From positions 62,001 to 126,000 of the forward strand of contig NZ_FPJO01000008.1 in the NCBI RefSeq assembly GCF_900119365.1: a stretch of 64,000 nt of DNA, read 5' to 3'. The notes beneath the pieces were generated by a model. The model worked only from the letters and a program-made list of their open reading frames with translations, did not search any database and had not been told where the DNA came from. Of the stretch, positions 52,275-60,327 are shown one piece after another. Made by a program: the position numbers and the translations under genes. The stretch comes from Streptomyces atratus (GTDB taxonomy: Bacteria; Actinomycetota; Actinomycetes; Streptomycetales; Streptomycetaceae). How positions within the stretch are numbered: the first letter of the stretch is position 1; every line of letters starts with the position of its first letter.

Positions 52275-53477
52275 TCAGAACGGCGCTGTCGACGCGTACG
52301 TCTCCCGCAACTGTGCCGCGATCCGGAGCGCGGCGGCGGAACGGCGCGGGCCGGCAGGCGGCGCGGGCGTGGGCTGCGGCGCGGCTTCGGTTGTGGGCTC
52401 GGCGTCCGGGGTGGTCACCGCTACCGTCGGGGTGTAGCCCGGCGGGTGGGCGGGGGCGGCGGACTGCTGCGGCAGCGGGACGGTCGGCGCCACGGCCACC
52501 GGGTTCGGGGCCAGGAGGGTCGACACCTCGGCGAAGGCCTCGGCATCCGTGGGCGGCGGGGCGGGAGCCGGTACGGGGGAGGGCTCCGGCGGTTCGTACG
52601 CGACCGTGGTGAGGGAGGCCAGCTGCCGTCGGGCCTGGGCAACGGTCGCCCCGTGCGCCTTGATGACCGCCACGCACTGGGTGACCACCTCGTCCATCGT
52701 CGGACGGTCGTGCTGCGCGTGCCGGAGCATGGACGACAGGAGACCGACCAGTTCCTCGGGGGCTCCCGACAGATCGGGGGCCTTGTCGGGGTCGACGATG
52801 TGACTGAACAGCACCTGTACGTGATCGGCCTGGTACGGATAGTGGCCCGTGGTCATGCAGAGCAGCACCGCCCCGAGCGCGTACACGTCCACCGGGGCCG
52901 TCAGCGGCTTCTCTCCGTTCGCCTGCTCCGGAGACATGCAGGCAGGGGTGCCCATCACCATGTTCGGCGCGGTGAGGGAGGCGCTGGACTCGGCGAAGAC
53001 GGCGAGGCCGAAGTCGATGATCTTGGGGCCGTTGGGGCCGAGCAGGATGTTCGCCGGCTTGAGGTCCCTGTGCAGCAGCCCTTGGCTGTGGACTCCGGCC
53101 AGCGCCTCGGCAAGGGTCGCTCCGAGCGAAGCGGCCGCCAGAGGCGACAGGACACCGCGAGTGTCGAGGAGCCGACGCAGGTCGGGGCCCTCCACGTACT
53201 CGGTCGCGAGCCACGGCTGCTCCGACTCCGTGTCGGCCTTCACGAACGCGGCGACGCGCGGCCCCCAGATCGTCTTGAGGACCTCGATCTCCTGGGCGAA
53301 CCGCTGCCGGGTCTCCGAATCGACGACCGTGGGTTTGATCACCTTCACCGCGACGGCCTCACCGGCAGCGGACTCGCCGAGGTAGACCTGGCCCATGCCG
53401 CCGTGGCCGATCCGTCCCAGCAGCGTGAACCCGCCCAGCTCGGCCGGATCGTCCGGGCTCAGCGGCGTTGTGTTCAC
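52275..53477 (-). CDS. Soluble Ser/Thr protein kinase (Hanks type)
   Basis: 400 residues from a GTG with GAGGTGGGG upstream. The kinase domain (about 12-275) is complete: glycine loop GRIGHGGMGQVY, AVKVIK lysine, catalytic HRDLKPANIL (about 135), DFG motif, and PACMSPEQ in place of APE. The last 120 residues are a Pro/Ala/Thr-rich tail with no transmembrane segment or PASTA repeats, so it is cytoplasmic. It lies 121 bp before drmD on the same strand and is probably cotranscribed. Kinases occur in some defence systems (PglW in Pgl/BREX 2, Stk2), but none is a standard DISARM part. Confidence 0.9.
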   Translation of the reverse strand: MNTTPLSPDDPAELGGFTLLGRIGHGGMGQVYLGESAAGEAVAVKVIKPTVVDSETRQRFAQEIEVLKTIWGPRVAAFVKADTESEQPWLATEYVEGPDLRRLLDTRGVLSPLAAASLGATLAEALAGVHSQGLLHRDLKPANILLGPNGPKIIDFGLAVFAESSASLTAPNMVMGTPACMSPEQANGEKPLTAPVDVYALGAVLLCMTTGHYPYQADHVQVLFSHIVDPDKAPDLSGAPEELVGLLSSMLRHAQHDRPTMDEVVTQCVAVIKAHGATVAQARRQLASLTTVAYEPPEPSPVPAPAPPPTDAEAFAEVSTLLAPNPVAVAPTVPLPQQSAAPAHPPGYTPTVAVTTPDAEPTTEAAPQPTPAPPAGPRRSAAALRIAAQLRETYASTAPF

Positions 53478-53548
53478 TCTGGTCCCCACCTCGAAGATCT
53501 GCCGAAGGTCGCGCGATGGTCGCGTGCGTACGGGCAAGGGTATCGGCG

Positions 53549-54135
53549 GTGTCCGACAGCAGGTCCGGTACGGGGCAGGCCGCCCATCCCGAGCCGTCGG
53601 GCTTCGGCCCCTTCGCTCACCTCACCGTGCCGAACGCCCCGCTCTACCGCCACGTGATGCGGGCGTCCCGACGGCCAAGGAACGGTTCGCGGTCCACCTA
53701 CGGCCCGAGGACGTGCACGCCGCACTGCCGGCGGACATCCGTCGCGCCGAGCTGGATGCCGTCGCCGGCGTGCTCGACAAGCTCGTCGGCTGGGGCAATC
53801 TGCGGGCGGACCCCGACACCGCCCGTGTGACCGCGGTCGAAGACTTCTACCGGAAGCGATTCATCCACCAGCTCACGCGGGACGGAGAAGCCGCCGAGGA
53901 GGCGCTGTCCGCCTATGACGAGGCGCTCGGGCGTCGCGGAGCCCTCCAGGCCGTGGCCCTGCACGACATCGTCACCCAGCTTCGCGCCCTTCTCGCCCTG
54001 GCTGCCGAGGAGGAGCCGGATCCGGCCAAGACGCATTTGGCGCTCGACGTGCTGGCCAGCCGATTCGCCGCGCTCGCCGACCATGCCCGGGCCTTCATGT
54101 CCCAACGGCGTGCGCTACGTCACAGCACCTCGTGA
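53549..54135 (+). pseudogene. Frameshifted, truncated JetA remnant (DUF2397, Wadjet type II)
   Basis: From a GTG at 53549, with AAGGG 8 nt upstream, the frame gives FGPFAHLTVPNAPLYRHVMRA. Near 53670 the family sequence moves to another frame and continues as PTAKERFAVHLRPEDVHAA, ELDAVAGVLDKLVGWGNLRA, DPDTARVTAVEDFYRKRFIH and ALGRRGALQAVALHDIVTQL, stopping at 54135. This is the N-terminal third of a DUF2397 (TIGR02677) protein, normally about 500 residues, that is JetA of Wadjet type II. The frameshift, the missing C-terminal two thirds and the absence of jetB, jetC and jetD show a dead remnant. It diverges from the kinase gene. Confidence 0.75.
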
Positions 54136-54410
54136 TCCTCTTTGCGCTGACGAGGTTCCATGTCGGAGCCGGCGACAGCCGGTGAAATCAGACGGGGCAC
54201 GATCTCGATCTGGGCCGCGTCGGCACGAGGTGCCGGACGGGCCGTCAGGGCATGGGTATGGGCGCGGGGACAGGTAGGTGGACCGAGGCGCTGCTCCGTC
54301 CCCCGTTCGTCCCCCGTGGGAGAATCGGTTCTGCGCTGCGCAGGGGCGCCCCTCACGCCCAAGAGCGTGTGGTTCCACAGGCCTGTCACCTCGAAGGGAA
54401 AGCTCTCCGG

Positions 54411-55274
54411 ATGCGCATCGGGATCGTCGGCACCGACAACAGCCATGTCGACCAGATCGTGCGCCACCTCAACGTCGACGGGGCGGGCGGCGACGCGCGC
54501 GTCGTGGCGCTCAGTGGTGGACGCGGTCGGCGCAACGACGCGCTGGCGGCCACCGGAGGGATCGCGGAGATCGTCGACGGGCCCGCGGAGCTGCTGGGGC
54601 TGGTCGACGCCGTCGTCGTCGCGGACCGGGACGGCGCACACCACCGGGACCAGGCGATTCCCTTTCTGGCCGAGGGCCTTCCGGTGTTCGTCGACAAGCC
54701 CCTCGCCCGCACCGTCGAGGACGCCCGGGCCCTGATCGATACCGCGCGCGCCCATGACGCGCCGCTCACCTCGTCCTCGGCGCTCCGGTGGATTCCCGGC
54801 ACCGACGCGCTGGCGGCCCGGTCGATCGCGGGAGGGAAGCCGGAACTGGTCGTCGTCTCCGGGCCCGCCGATCCGGCCGGCGACCACGGCGGGATCTTCT
54901 TCTACGGCATTCATGCGGTGGACATCGCCCTCCGGCTCGCTCCGGGCGAGATCTCCGGCGTTCGGACGGACATCACCGACACCACGGTCGTCGCGTCGTT
55001 CACGGCCGGTGACACCCGCGTCGTCGTGAACCTCGTCAAGCCGGGCAGCACGGACCAGATCCCCTTCCATGCAATGACGTTCACCCGGGAGAGCATGGCC
55101 CAGCAGACCCTGGTCCCGGGCGCGGACTACTGCGTGCCCGGCCTCGAAGCGTTCCTGGAGATGGTCCGCACGGGCAGGCCGCCGATCGGCTACGGGGATC
55201 TGCTGCGCCCCATCGAGGTTCTGGAGACCGTCGCCACTGCCCTGCGCGAGGCTCCGGCCGGCGCCCGGCCGTAG
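54411..55274 (+). CDS. Gfo/Idh/MocA-family oxidoreductase, short form
   Basis: 287 residues, shorter than the usual 330-390. The Rossmann start is RIGIVGTDNSHVDQIVRHLN, with GTDNSH instead of GxGxxG, followed by DAVVVADRDGAHHRDQAIPFL and the family motif VFVDKPLARTVEDARALID (the Lys of DKP is the catalytic position). The C-terminal domain contains HGGIFFYGIHAVDIALRL, with the His of GIHAVD in the usual place. NAD(P)-dependent sugar or inositol oxidation is likely; the substrate is unknown. No clear operon partner. Confidence 0.82.
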   Translation: MRIGIVGTDNSHVDQIVRHLNVDGAGGDARVVALSGGRGRRNDALAATGGIAEIVDGPAELLGLVDAVVVADRDGAHHRDQAIPFLAEGLPVFVDKPLARTVEDARALIDTARAHDAPLTSSSALRWIPGTDALAARSIAGGKPELVVVSGPADPAGDHGGIFFYGIHAVDIALRLAPGEISGVRTDITDTTVVASFTAGDTRVVVNLVKPGSTDQIPFHAMTFTRESMAQQTLVPGADYCVPGLEAFLEMVRTGRPPIGYGDLLRPIEVLETVATALREAPAGARP

Positions 55275-55680
55275 ATCGGGCGAGGCACGGCCGGGTTGCG
55301 GCCGGGTGAAGGGAAGCGATCCAACAGGCGTACACTGCAGGGCAATTGGCCTGGTGGGGGACGCCTTTCGGGTGTTCGCCCAGGTCCGCTCGGCGGCCCC
55401 GTGAGGGCAGCGCACGATCGCGTTCATCGCGAGTGCCGGCAGTCTGGTCCGGGGAATGGGCGCCGTCGCCGCCTCGGCGATCCTCGTGGCCCTGTGCGCC
55501 ACGCGGATCCGCTGGCCGAGGCTCGCCGAGTCCTGAAGAAGGCGGAGGATGGCGAGGAGGGCGCTGACGGCGGCGCTGTGTCCGATGCGACACTGTGGAG
55601 TCGGCGTTCGTGCCATCGGACGGTGGGGAGAACGCCCGACACCAGGCAGGATGGGGGAGTCCAGCCGGTAAGGGGAGATC
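55275..55680 (+). other. Gene-poor stretch with a probable membrane-protein fragment
   Basis: About 400 bp without an intact gene. Between 55405 and 55536 a short frame, opening after a TGA at 55402, reads TIAFIASAGSLVRGMGAVAA then SAILVALCATRIRWPRLAES and stop. One or two hydrophobic helices ending in a basic tail look like the last part of a multi-pass transporter, so this may be a remnant. No start codon with RBS is present. The rest is not recognised. Confidence 0.3.
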
Positions 55681-56379
55681 ATGATCGAGAAAATCCTGCC
55701 GTCCCGGGTAGCGGTGGCAGAAGCGTTCTCCGACCTGCCCGGTGCCGTGCTGCTGCCCGGTGAGGAGGAGCTGACCCGTGGTTTCGTGGAGAAGCGGCGC
55801 AAGGAGTTCGCCACGACGCGGCACTGTGCCCGCCGCGCGCTCGGCTCGCTGGGCATAGCTCCCGTCCCCATCCTCAAGGGCGAACGGGGCGCACCGCTCT
55901 GGCCGGAGAACACGGTCGGAAGCCTGACCCACTGCACCGGCTACCGCGCCGCCGTCGTGGCCCACCGGCCGGATGCGCTCACCGTCGGCATCGATGCCGA
56001 GGAACACGCGCCGCTGCCCGGCGACGTGCACAACAGCATCGCCCTGGCGACAGAACAGCGACGCGAGCGCGAACTGCGCCTGGAACACCCGGGGATCCAC
56101 TGGGACCGTCTGCTGTTCAGCGCGAAGGAGGCGGTCTACAAGGCGTGGTTCCCGCTCACCCATCGGTGGCTGGGCTTCGAGGAGGCCGACATCGAGCTCC
56201 GTCTCGACGGCAGCTTCACCGCCGAACTGCTGGCCTGCGACCTGCGGTCGGCGCCGGGGACGGGGGTGCCGGCGGTCCCCGCGGCCTTCCACGGCCGCTG
56301 GCTGTCCGAGAAGGGGCTGCTGCTGACCGCGATCGTCATCGAGAAGGCCCCCGGCACCCAGGGGCTGTGCGGCGGGTAG
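55681..56379 (+). CDS. 4'-phosphopantetheinyl transferase (Sfp/EntD type)
   Basis: 232 residues. Transfers the phosphopantetheine arm from CoA to acyl or peptidyl carrier proteins. The MIEKILPSRVAVAEAF start and TTRHCARRAL are as in Streptomyces siderophore/antibiotic-type PPTases; Mg2+-binding Asp lies in VGIDAEEH, and the second motif is LFSAKEAVYKAWFPLT. HCTGYRAA sits just before the metal site. No NRPS or PKS gene is in the window, so it serves carrier proteins encoded elsewhere. A GGGGAG-type RBS (AAGGGGAGATC) precedes the ATG. Confidence 0.93.
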   Translation: MIEKILPSRVAVAEAFSDLPGAVLLPGEEELTRGFVEKRRKEFATTRHCARRALGSLGIAPVPILKGERGAPLWPENTVGSLTHCTGYRAAVVAHRPDALTVGIDAEEHAPLPGDVHNSIALATEQRRERELRLEHPGIHWDRLLFSAKEAVYKAWFPLTHRWLGFEEADIELRLDGSFTAELLACDLRSAPGTGVPAVPAAFHGRWLSEKGLLLTAIVIEKAPGTQGLCGG

Positions 56380-56388
56380 GCGTTCCCG

Positions 56389-56394
56389 TAACCT
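56389..56394 (+). promoter_or_regulatory. Candidate -10 hexamer, leaderless peptidase gene
   Basis: TAACCT ends 8 nt before the ATG at 56403, only 24 bp after the PPTase stop. No Shine-Dalgarno sequence precedes the ATG, so the gene is probably transcribed from its own leaderless promoter. Confidence 0.4.
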
Positions 56395-56402
56395 CTGTCC
56401 GC

Positions 56403-57545
56403 ATGAGCGGAGATCACCCGGGCGAAGACCGCAAGCGCGCACGTGAGTTGGGCATTCCCCTGACCGGTGAGCCGGGGCCGTGGAACGCGATCACGGACGT
56501 GCCCGGTGTCGAGGTCGGGTACGTCACCCTCGTCGACGGCGACGACGTACGCACCGGAGTGACCGCGCTGCTGCCGCGCGGCCGGGACGGGGTGGGCATC
56601 CCCTGCGCGTCCGGCTGGCACTCGTTCAACGGCAACGGCGAGATGACCGGGACCGCGTGGATCGAGGAGAGCGGCTCGCTCGCCGTTCCGGTGGTCATCA
56701 CCAATACGTACGCGGTCGGCCCGGTGCACCGGGGCGTGGTCGAGTGGGTGCGCGCCAACTGCCGTGGCATGGCGCCCGAGTGGCTGCTGCCGGTCGTCAC
56801 GGAGACCTGGGACGGCCACCTCAACGACATCCACGGTCCGGCCGTGGAGTCCCGGCACGCGGCCGCCGCGATCGAGGCGGCGGCGTCCGGCCCGGTCGAG
56901 GAAGGATGCGTCGGCGGCGGGACGGGCATGCGCTGCTACGGCTTCAAGGGCGGCTCGGGCACCGCGTCGCGCGTGGTGGAGTACGGCGAGGACCGGTACA
57001 CCGTCGGCGTCTTCGTCCAGGCGAACTTCGGTTCACGGCGCGAACTGGTGGTGGCCGGTGTGCCGGTGGGGCGCGAGCTGACCGACCCGGTCGAGGCGCA
57101 GCCCTCAGTGGCGGAGCCCGACGGGGAGCGCCCGGTGCCGCCCGGCGCGGGTTCGGTGATCGTGGTGGTGGCGACCGACGCGCCGCTGCTGCCGGGTCAG
57201 TGCAAGGCGCTGGCCCGTCGGGTGACGCTCGGCCTGGGCCGTACCGGAACCACCGGCAGTCATTTCTCCGGAGACCTCTTCCTGGCCTTCTCCACGGCCA
57301 ACCCGACCGCGCTGACCAGTACGTTTCCCGAGGACGACGGCAGTGCGCCGTACGAGTCGATGCGCTTCGTGCCCTGGGGCCGGATGGATCCCTTCTACGG
57401 CGCGGTGGTCGAGTCGGTGGAGGAGGCGGTGCTCAATGTGCTCACCGGTGCGCACTCGATGACCGGCCGGGCCGGACACCACGTACCGGCGCTTCCGCTG
57501 GAGCAGGTGACCGAAATCCTGGCGGCACGGGGAGCGGTGTCGTAG
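56403..57545 (+). CDS. P1-family (DmpA-like) aminopeptidase, Ntn-hydrolase fold
   Basis: 380 residues. Start region NAITDVPGVEVGYVTL is typical of the DmpA/NylC superfamily, followed by CVGGGTGMRCYGFKGGSGTA. The autocleavage site with the nucleophile Ser is in PGAGSVIVVVATDAPLLPGQ, where DmpA is cut between Gly and Ser to give alpha and beta chains. It probably hydrolyses N-terminal D- or L-residues or amides from small peptides, in the cytoplasm (no signal peptide). Confidence 0.9.
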   Translation: MSGDHPGEDRKRARELGIPLTGEPGPWNAITDVPGVEVGYVTLVDGDDVRTGVTALLPRGRDGVGIPCASGWHSFNGNGEMTGTAWIEESGSLAVPVVITNTYAVGPVHRGVVEWVRANCRGMAPEWLLPVVTETWDGHLNDIHGPAVESRHAAAAIEAAASGPVEEGCVGGGTGMRCYGFKGGSGTASRVVEYGEDRYTVGVFVQANFGSRRELVVAGVPVGRELTDPVEAQPSVAEPDGERPVPPGAGSVIVVVATDAPLLPGQCKALARRVTLGLGRTGTTGSHFSGDLFLAFSTANPTALTSTFPEDDGSAPYESMRFVPWGRMDPFYGAVVESVEEAVLNVLTGAHSMTGRAGHHVPALPLEQVTEILAARGAVS

Positions 57546-57644
57546 CCCCCTCGGCGTCATATCCCTCGTCCTTCTGTGGCTCCCACGGCCGTTCCGCGGC
57601 GGGCTCGCTGGCCCGGCACAGCTTCGTCGGCCATACTGCCCGCC

Positions 57645-58202
57645 GTGGAGCAGCGCATAGATCCGAACACTCAGCCCGGATACGCCGCAGGGACAGACCC
57701 GGCGTTCATCCCCGGTCTCACGGCCCCCGTCACGGCCGGGAAACCGGATTCGAGCCTGGAGCAGACAGACCTGGAGCAGACAGAACCGGAACAGACGGAA
57801 CCGGAACAGACGGAACCGGAACAGACGGTGCCGGACGCGACGGAGGAGCGGGAGTCCGACGCCGCAGAAGCCGAGTCCGACGCGGGGAAGGCCCCCGCGG
57901 CGGACGAGAAGGAGGCGGAGGACGGACCCTCGTTCGAGGTGAGCGACCGCCGCGGTTCCATCACCGTGGACCGTGAGGGCGTCCGGTTCCGGCTGGACGA
58001 CCAGGAGGCCGAGTTCCGGTGGGACGAGATCGGCGCGGTCGAGGTGAAGACCCCCCGGTTCGGCCGCCGGTTCACCGTGACGGTCCACATGTCGACCCGC
58101 CGGTGGTTCAACGCCGAGGTCGAGGCACCGGCCAGGAGCAGCCTCAAGGAGTGGGCGGCGGAACTCGACGAGGTTCTGGACGCCTACTTCGAGGAGTCCT
58201 GA
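57645..58202 (+). CDS. Acidic repeat protein with PH-like C-terminal domain, unknown function
   Basis: 185 residues from GTG 57645; CATACT ends 7 nt upstream, suggesting a leaderless transcript. The first half is disordered and acidic, with five EQTEP-type repeats (57759-57833). The second half (about 105-180) is a compact domain, FEVSDRRGSITVDREGVRFR, EFRWDEIGAVEVKTPRFGRR and FTVTVHMSTRRWFNAEVEA, with the alternating strands of a PH-like fold seen in many short Streptomyces proteins. Function is unknown. It converges with the BAAT-type hydrolase gene. Confidence 0.75.
   Translation: MEQRIDPNTQPGYAAGTDPAFIPGLTAPVTAGKPDSSLEQTDLEQTEPEQTEPEQTEPEQTVPDATEERESDAAEAESDAGKAPAADEKEAEDGPSFEVSDRRGSITVDREGVRFRLDDQEAEFRWDEIGAVEVKTPRFGRRFTVTVHMSTRRWFNAEVEAPARSSLKEWAAELDEVLDAYFEES
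57759..57833 (+). repeat. Five 15-bp in-frame tandem repeats (EQTEP)
   Basis: Five 15-bp units encode EQTDL, EQTEP, EQTEP, EQTEP and EQTVP. The two middle units are identical (GAACAGACGGAACCG). Such exact short repeats can change copy number without breaking the frame. Confidence 0.85.
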
Positions 58203-58228
58203 CCACGGCGGTGCCGTGGGAGAGCCCG

Positions 58229-58255
58229 GGCCGGCGGACGCAACGACCGCCGGCC
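58229..58255. terminator. Bidirectional hairpin between convergent genes
   Basis: GGCCGGCGG pairs with CCGCCGGCC (9 bp) around a 9-nt loop, with outer GTGGG/CCCAC able to extend it. It lies 26 bp after the plus-strand stop and 41 bp after the minus-strand stop. Confidence 0.65.
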
Positions 58256-58296
58256 TTCCCACGCATGGCCTGCTTCCCCGCGGGTCGTCGGTCGCC

Positions 58297-59250
58297 TCAC
58301 GCACCTTCGGCCGGAGCGCGTGTGCCGCGCAGCGCGTCGAGCATGTGGGGCCAGGCGGCCGCCCCGAGTGCCGCGTCCGCCGCGGTCGAACCTCCGTAGA
58401 GGAACTGCGTGGAGGCGGGCGCAGGGCCCTCGCCCGGCAGCCGCGGGCGGTGGCCCGCGTCAGGGCCGCTGACGACCCGTACGGGCAGCCCGGCCGCTCT
58501 GCGGCGGGCGGCCAGCTCCTCGGCGGAGCGCAGCGAAGGCCACATCTCGTCGTCGCCGCCCGCGACCAGGACGAGCTCGGCACCGGACCTCTCCACCGGG
58601 ATTCCCGCCGCGTCGACGCGGTCGGCGTACGTCCGCCGGCTCTGCTCGTACCAGCCGAGGACGGCCACGGGACCGCCCTCGGGCCGTCCCGGCGCCGGTG
58701 CCCAGGAGTCGTCGAGGGGGACGAACGGCAGCGGCCTACCGCGCCAGGTCCAGGAGGACCGGTACGGCCGGGCCTGCCCGTCCCGGCCGGGGCCCACGTT
58801 CGCCCAGGTCACCGAGGTGGGCGAGAGCGCCACCACGGCGTCGACACCGGGCAGGAGCACCGACAGGTGCAGGGCGGCCTCCGCGCCCTTGGACGTACCG
58901 AGGACGCCGATCCGCCGCGCACCGCCCGCGCGGAGCACCCCGATCGCGGACTCGAACGTCTCCAGCGGGACCTCGCAGATGCCCGGCGGCTGACCGGAGC
59001 CCCCGAACCAGCGGATCGAGAGGGCGGCCATGCCCTCCCGGGCCAGGAGCCGGCACCGCTCCTCCTCGATGCGTCCGCTGGACCCGGACAGCACCAGCAC
59101 CCCGACCTCGCAGCCGGATACCGGCCCGCCCGCGGGCCTGGCGAGAAACCCCTCGCGAACGCCCTGGCACAGGGCTTCATGAGGGGTTCCGCGAGCAGCC
59201 TCGCGAGCGCCTTCGCCGGGATTACCGAAGGTGCGCTCGACGATGTGCAC
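58297..59250 (-). CDS. BAAT C-terminal-type alpha/beta hydrolase
   Basis: 317 residues from a GTG. The alpha/beta-hydrolase core shows LVLSGSSGRIEEERCRLLA, then AALSIRWFGGSGQP and the nucleophile elbow IGVLGTSKGAEAALHL (Ser in G-T-S-K-G), with Asp in AGGDDEMWPS and His in DAGHRPRLPG completing a triad. The pattern matches the acyl-CoA thioesterase/BAAT C-terminal family (PF08840), which in bacteria includes acyl transferases and thioesterases of unknown substrate. It follows the SIS gene by 7 bp on the same strand and is probably cotranscribed with it. Confidence 0.83.
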   Translation of the reverse strand: MHIVERTFGNPGEGAREAARGTPHEALCQGVREGFLARPAGGPVSGCEVGVLVLSGSSGRIEEERCRLLAREGMAALSIRWFGGSGQPPGICEVPLETFESAIGVLRAGGARRIGVLGTSKGAEAALHLSVLLPGVDAVVALSPTSVTWANVGPGRDGQARPYRSSWTWRGRPLPFVPLDDSWAPAPGRPEGGPVAVLGWYEQSRRTYADRVDAAGIPVERSGAELVLVAGGDDEMWPSLRSAEELAARRRAAGLPVRVVSGPDAGHRPRLPGEGPAPASTQFLYGGSTAADAALGAAAWPHMLDALRGTRAPAEGA

Positions 59251-59257
59251 CGGCCGG

Positions 59258-60142
59258 TCAGGCGTCCGTGAGCACGACCGAGCGCGTCAGGTGGCGGGGG
59301 CTGTCCGGGTCCAGACCGCGGGCGGCGGCGCGGGCGACCGCCAGACGCTGCACCCGCACCAGCTCCGCCAGCGGGTCCAGCCCGCTCTCCACCCAGCGGG
59401 CGCCGGTCGCCAGCACCTGCTCCTCAAGACCTTCGGGGGCGGCACCGAACATCCAGGTCGCGGTGCCCGAGGTGGCGATGCTGATGGGACCGTGGCGGTA
59501 CTCCATCGCGGGGTACGACTCGGTCCAGGACAGCGACGCCTCCTTCATCTTGAGCGCCGCCTCGTTGGCGAGCCCCGTCGTCCAGCCGCGGCCGAGAAAG
59601 CTGAACTGGGTGCAGTCCACCAGGCCTTCGGGCAGCGGCTCGGCCAGCGCGGTCTCCGCGTCGCGCACCACGTCCTCGGTGTGCAGACCCAGGTGGGCGC
59701 GGAGCAGGGTGAGCGCGGTGGTGGCGAACCGGGTCTGCACGACGGACTGCTCATCGGCGAAGTCGAGCACGACGACATCGTCGGCTGCCGTCATGACCGG
59801 GGTGTTCGGGTCGGCGGTGATGGCCACTGTGCGGGTGGCACCACGCAGACGGTCGAGCAGCTCCAGCACCTCGGTCGTGGTTCCCGAGCGGGTGAGGGCG
59901 ACGACCCGGTCGTAGCCCCGGCCGAACGGGAACTCCGAGGCGGCGAAGGCGTCGGACTCGCCCTGACCGGACCCCTCGCGGAGCGCGGCGTACGCCTGAG
60001 CCATGTAGAACGAGGTGCCGCAGCCGACGACCGCGATGCGCTCGCCGGTGGCGGGCAGAGCGGCCGACTGCGTCTGGGCCAGCTCGGCGGCGCGACGCCA
60101 GCACTCCGGCTGGCTGGCTGTCTCGATCTCGACAAATGACAC
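59258..60142 (-). CDS. SIS-domain amino-sugar isomerase/deaminase-like protein
   Basis: 294 residues from a GTG with GGAG 8 nt upstream. Two SIS domains in the order of the GlmS isomerase half or AgaS: GCGTSFYMAQAYAALRE (first), ALTRSGTTTEVLELLDRLRG, and LGRGWTTGLANEAALKMKEA and SWTESYPAMEYRHGPISIA (second). The KExS/ExxxExRHGP pattern marks sugar-phosphate aldose-ketose isomerases and deaminases. It probably acts on a hexosamine phosphate. It diverges from a DeoR regulator, which likely controls it. Confidence 0.87.
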   Translation of the reverse strand: MSFVEIETASQPECWRRAAELAQTQSAALPATGERIAVVGCGTSFYMAQAYAALREGSGQGESDAFAASEFPFGRGYDRVVALTRSGTTTEVLELLDRLRGATRTVAITADPNTPVMTAADDVVVLDFADEQSVVQTRFATTALTLLRAHLGLHTEDVVRDAETALAEPLPEGLVDCTQFSFLGRGWTTGLANEAALKMKEASLSWTESYPAMEYRHGPISIATSGTATWMFGAAPEGLEEQVLATGARWVESGLDPLAELVRVQRLAVARAAARGLDPDSPRHLTRSVVLTDA

Positions 60143-60168
60143 TTTTGCACTCCGTACTCGTGGTGGGA

Positions 60169-60234
60169 TGCTCGTTTGCGAACGTTATACGCGACCTGCG
60201 AGCATTATCAAGCATTCTGTTTGCAGGATGCTTG
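60169..60234. promoter_or_regulatory. Paired inverted repeats in SIS/DeoR divergent region
   Basis: Two dyads: ATGCTCG (60169-60175) with CGAGCAT (60199-60205), and CAAGCAT (60209-60215) with ATGCTTG (60228-60234). All four arms share the core GCAT/ATGC. The patch is much AT-richer than its surroundings. It is a good candidate for the DeoR-type operator controlling both genes; binding is inference. Confidence 0.5.
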
Positions 60235-60327
60235 ACTGGGCGGAGCCTTGTGCGACGCTTTGCGCTGTCCGGTGACCGTACCCAAGGGGATGTGTGCCCG
60301 AAGCCCGGGTTCGTAAGGAGAGTTGCC

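Noticed and set aside
57759-57833. CRISPR-like repeat array
   Set aside because: The units are contiguous, 15 bp, in frame inside a gene and have no spacers.
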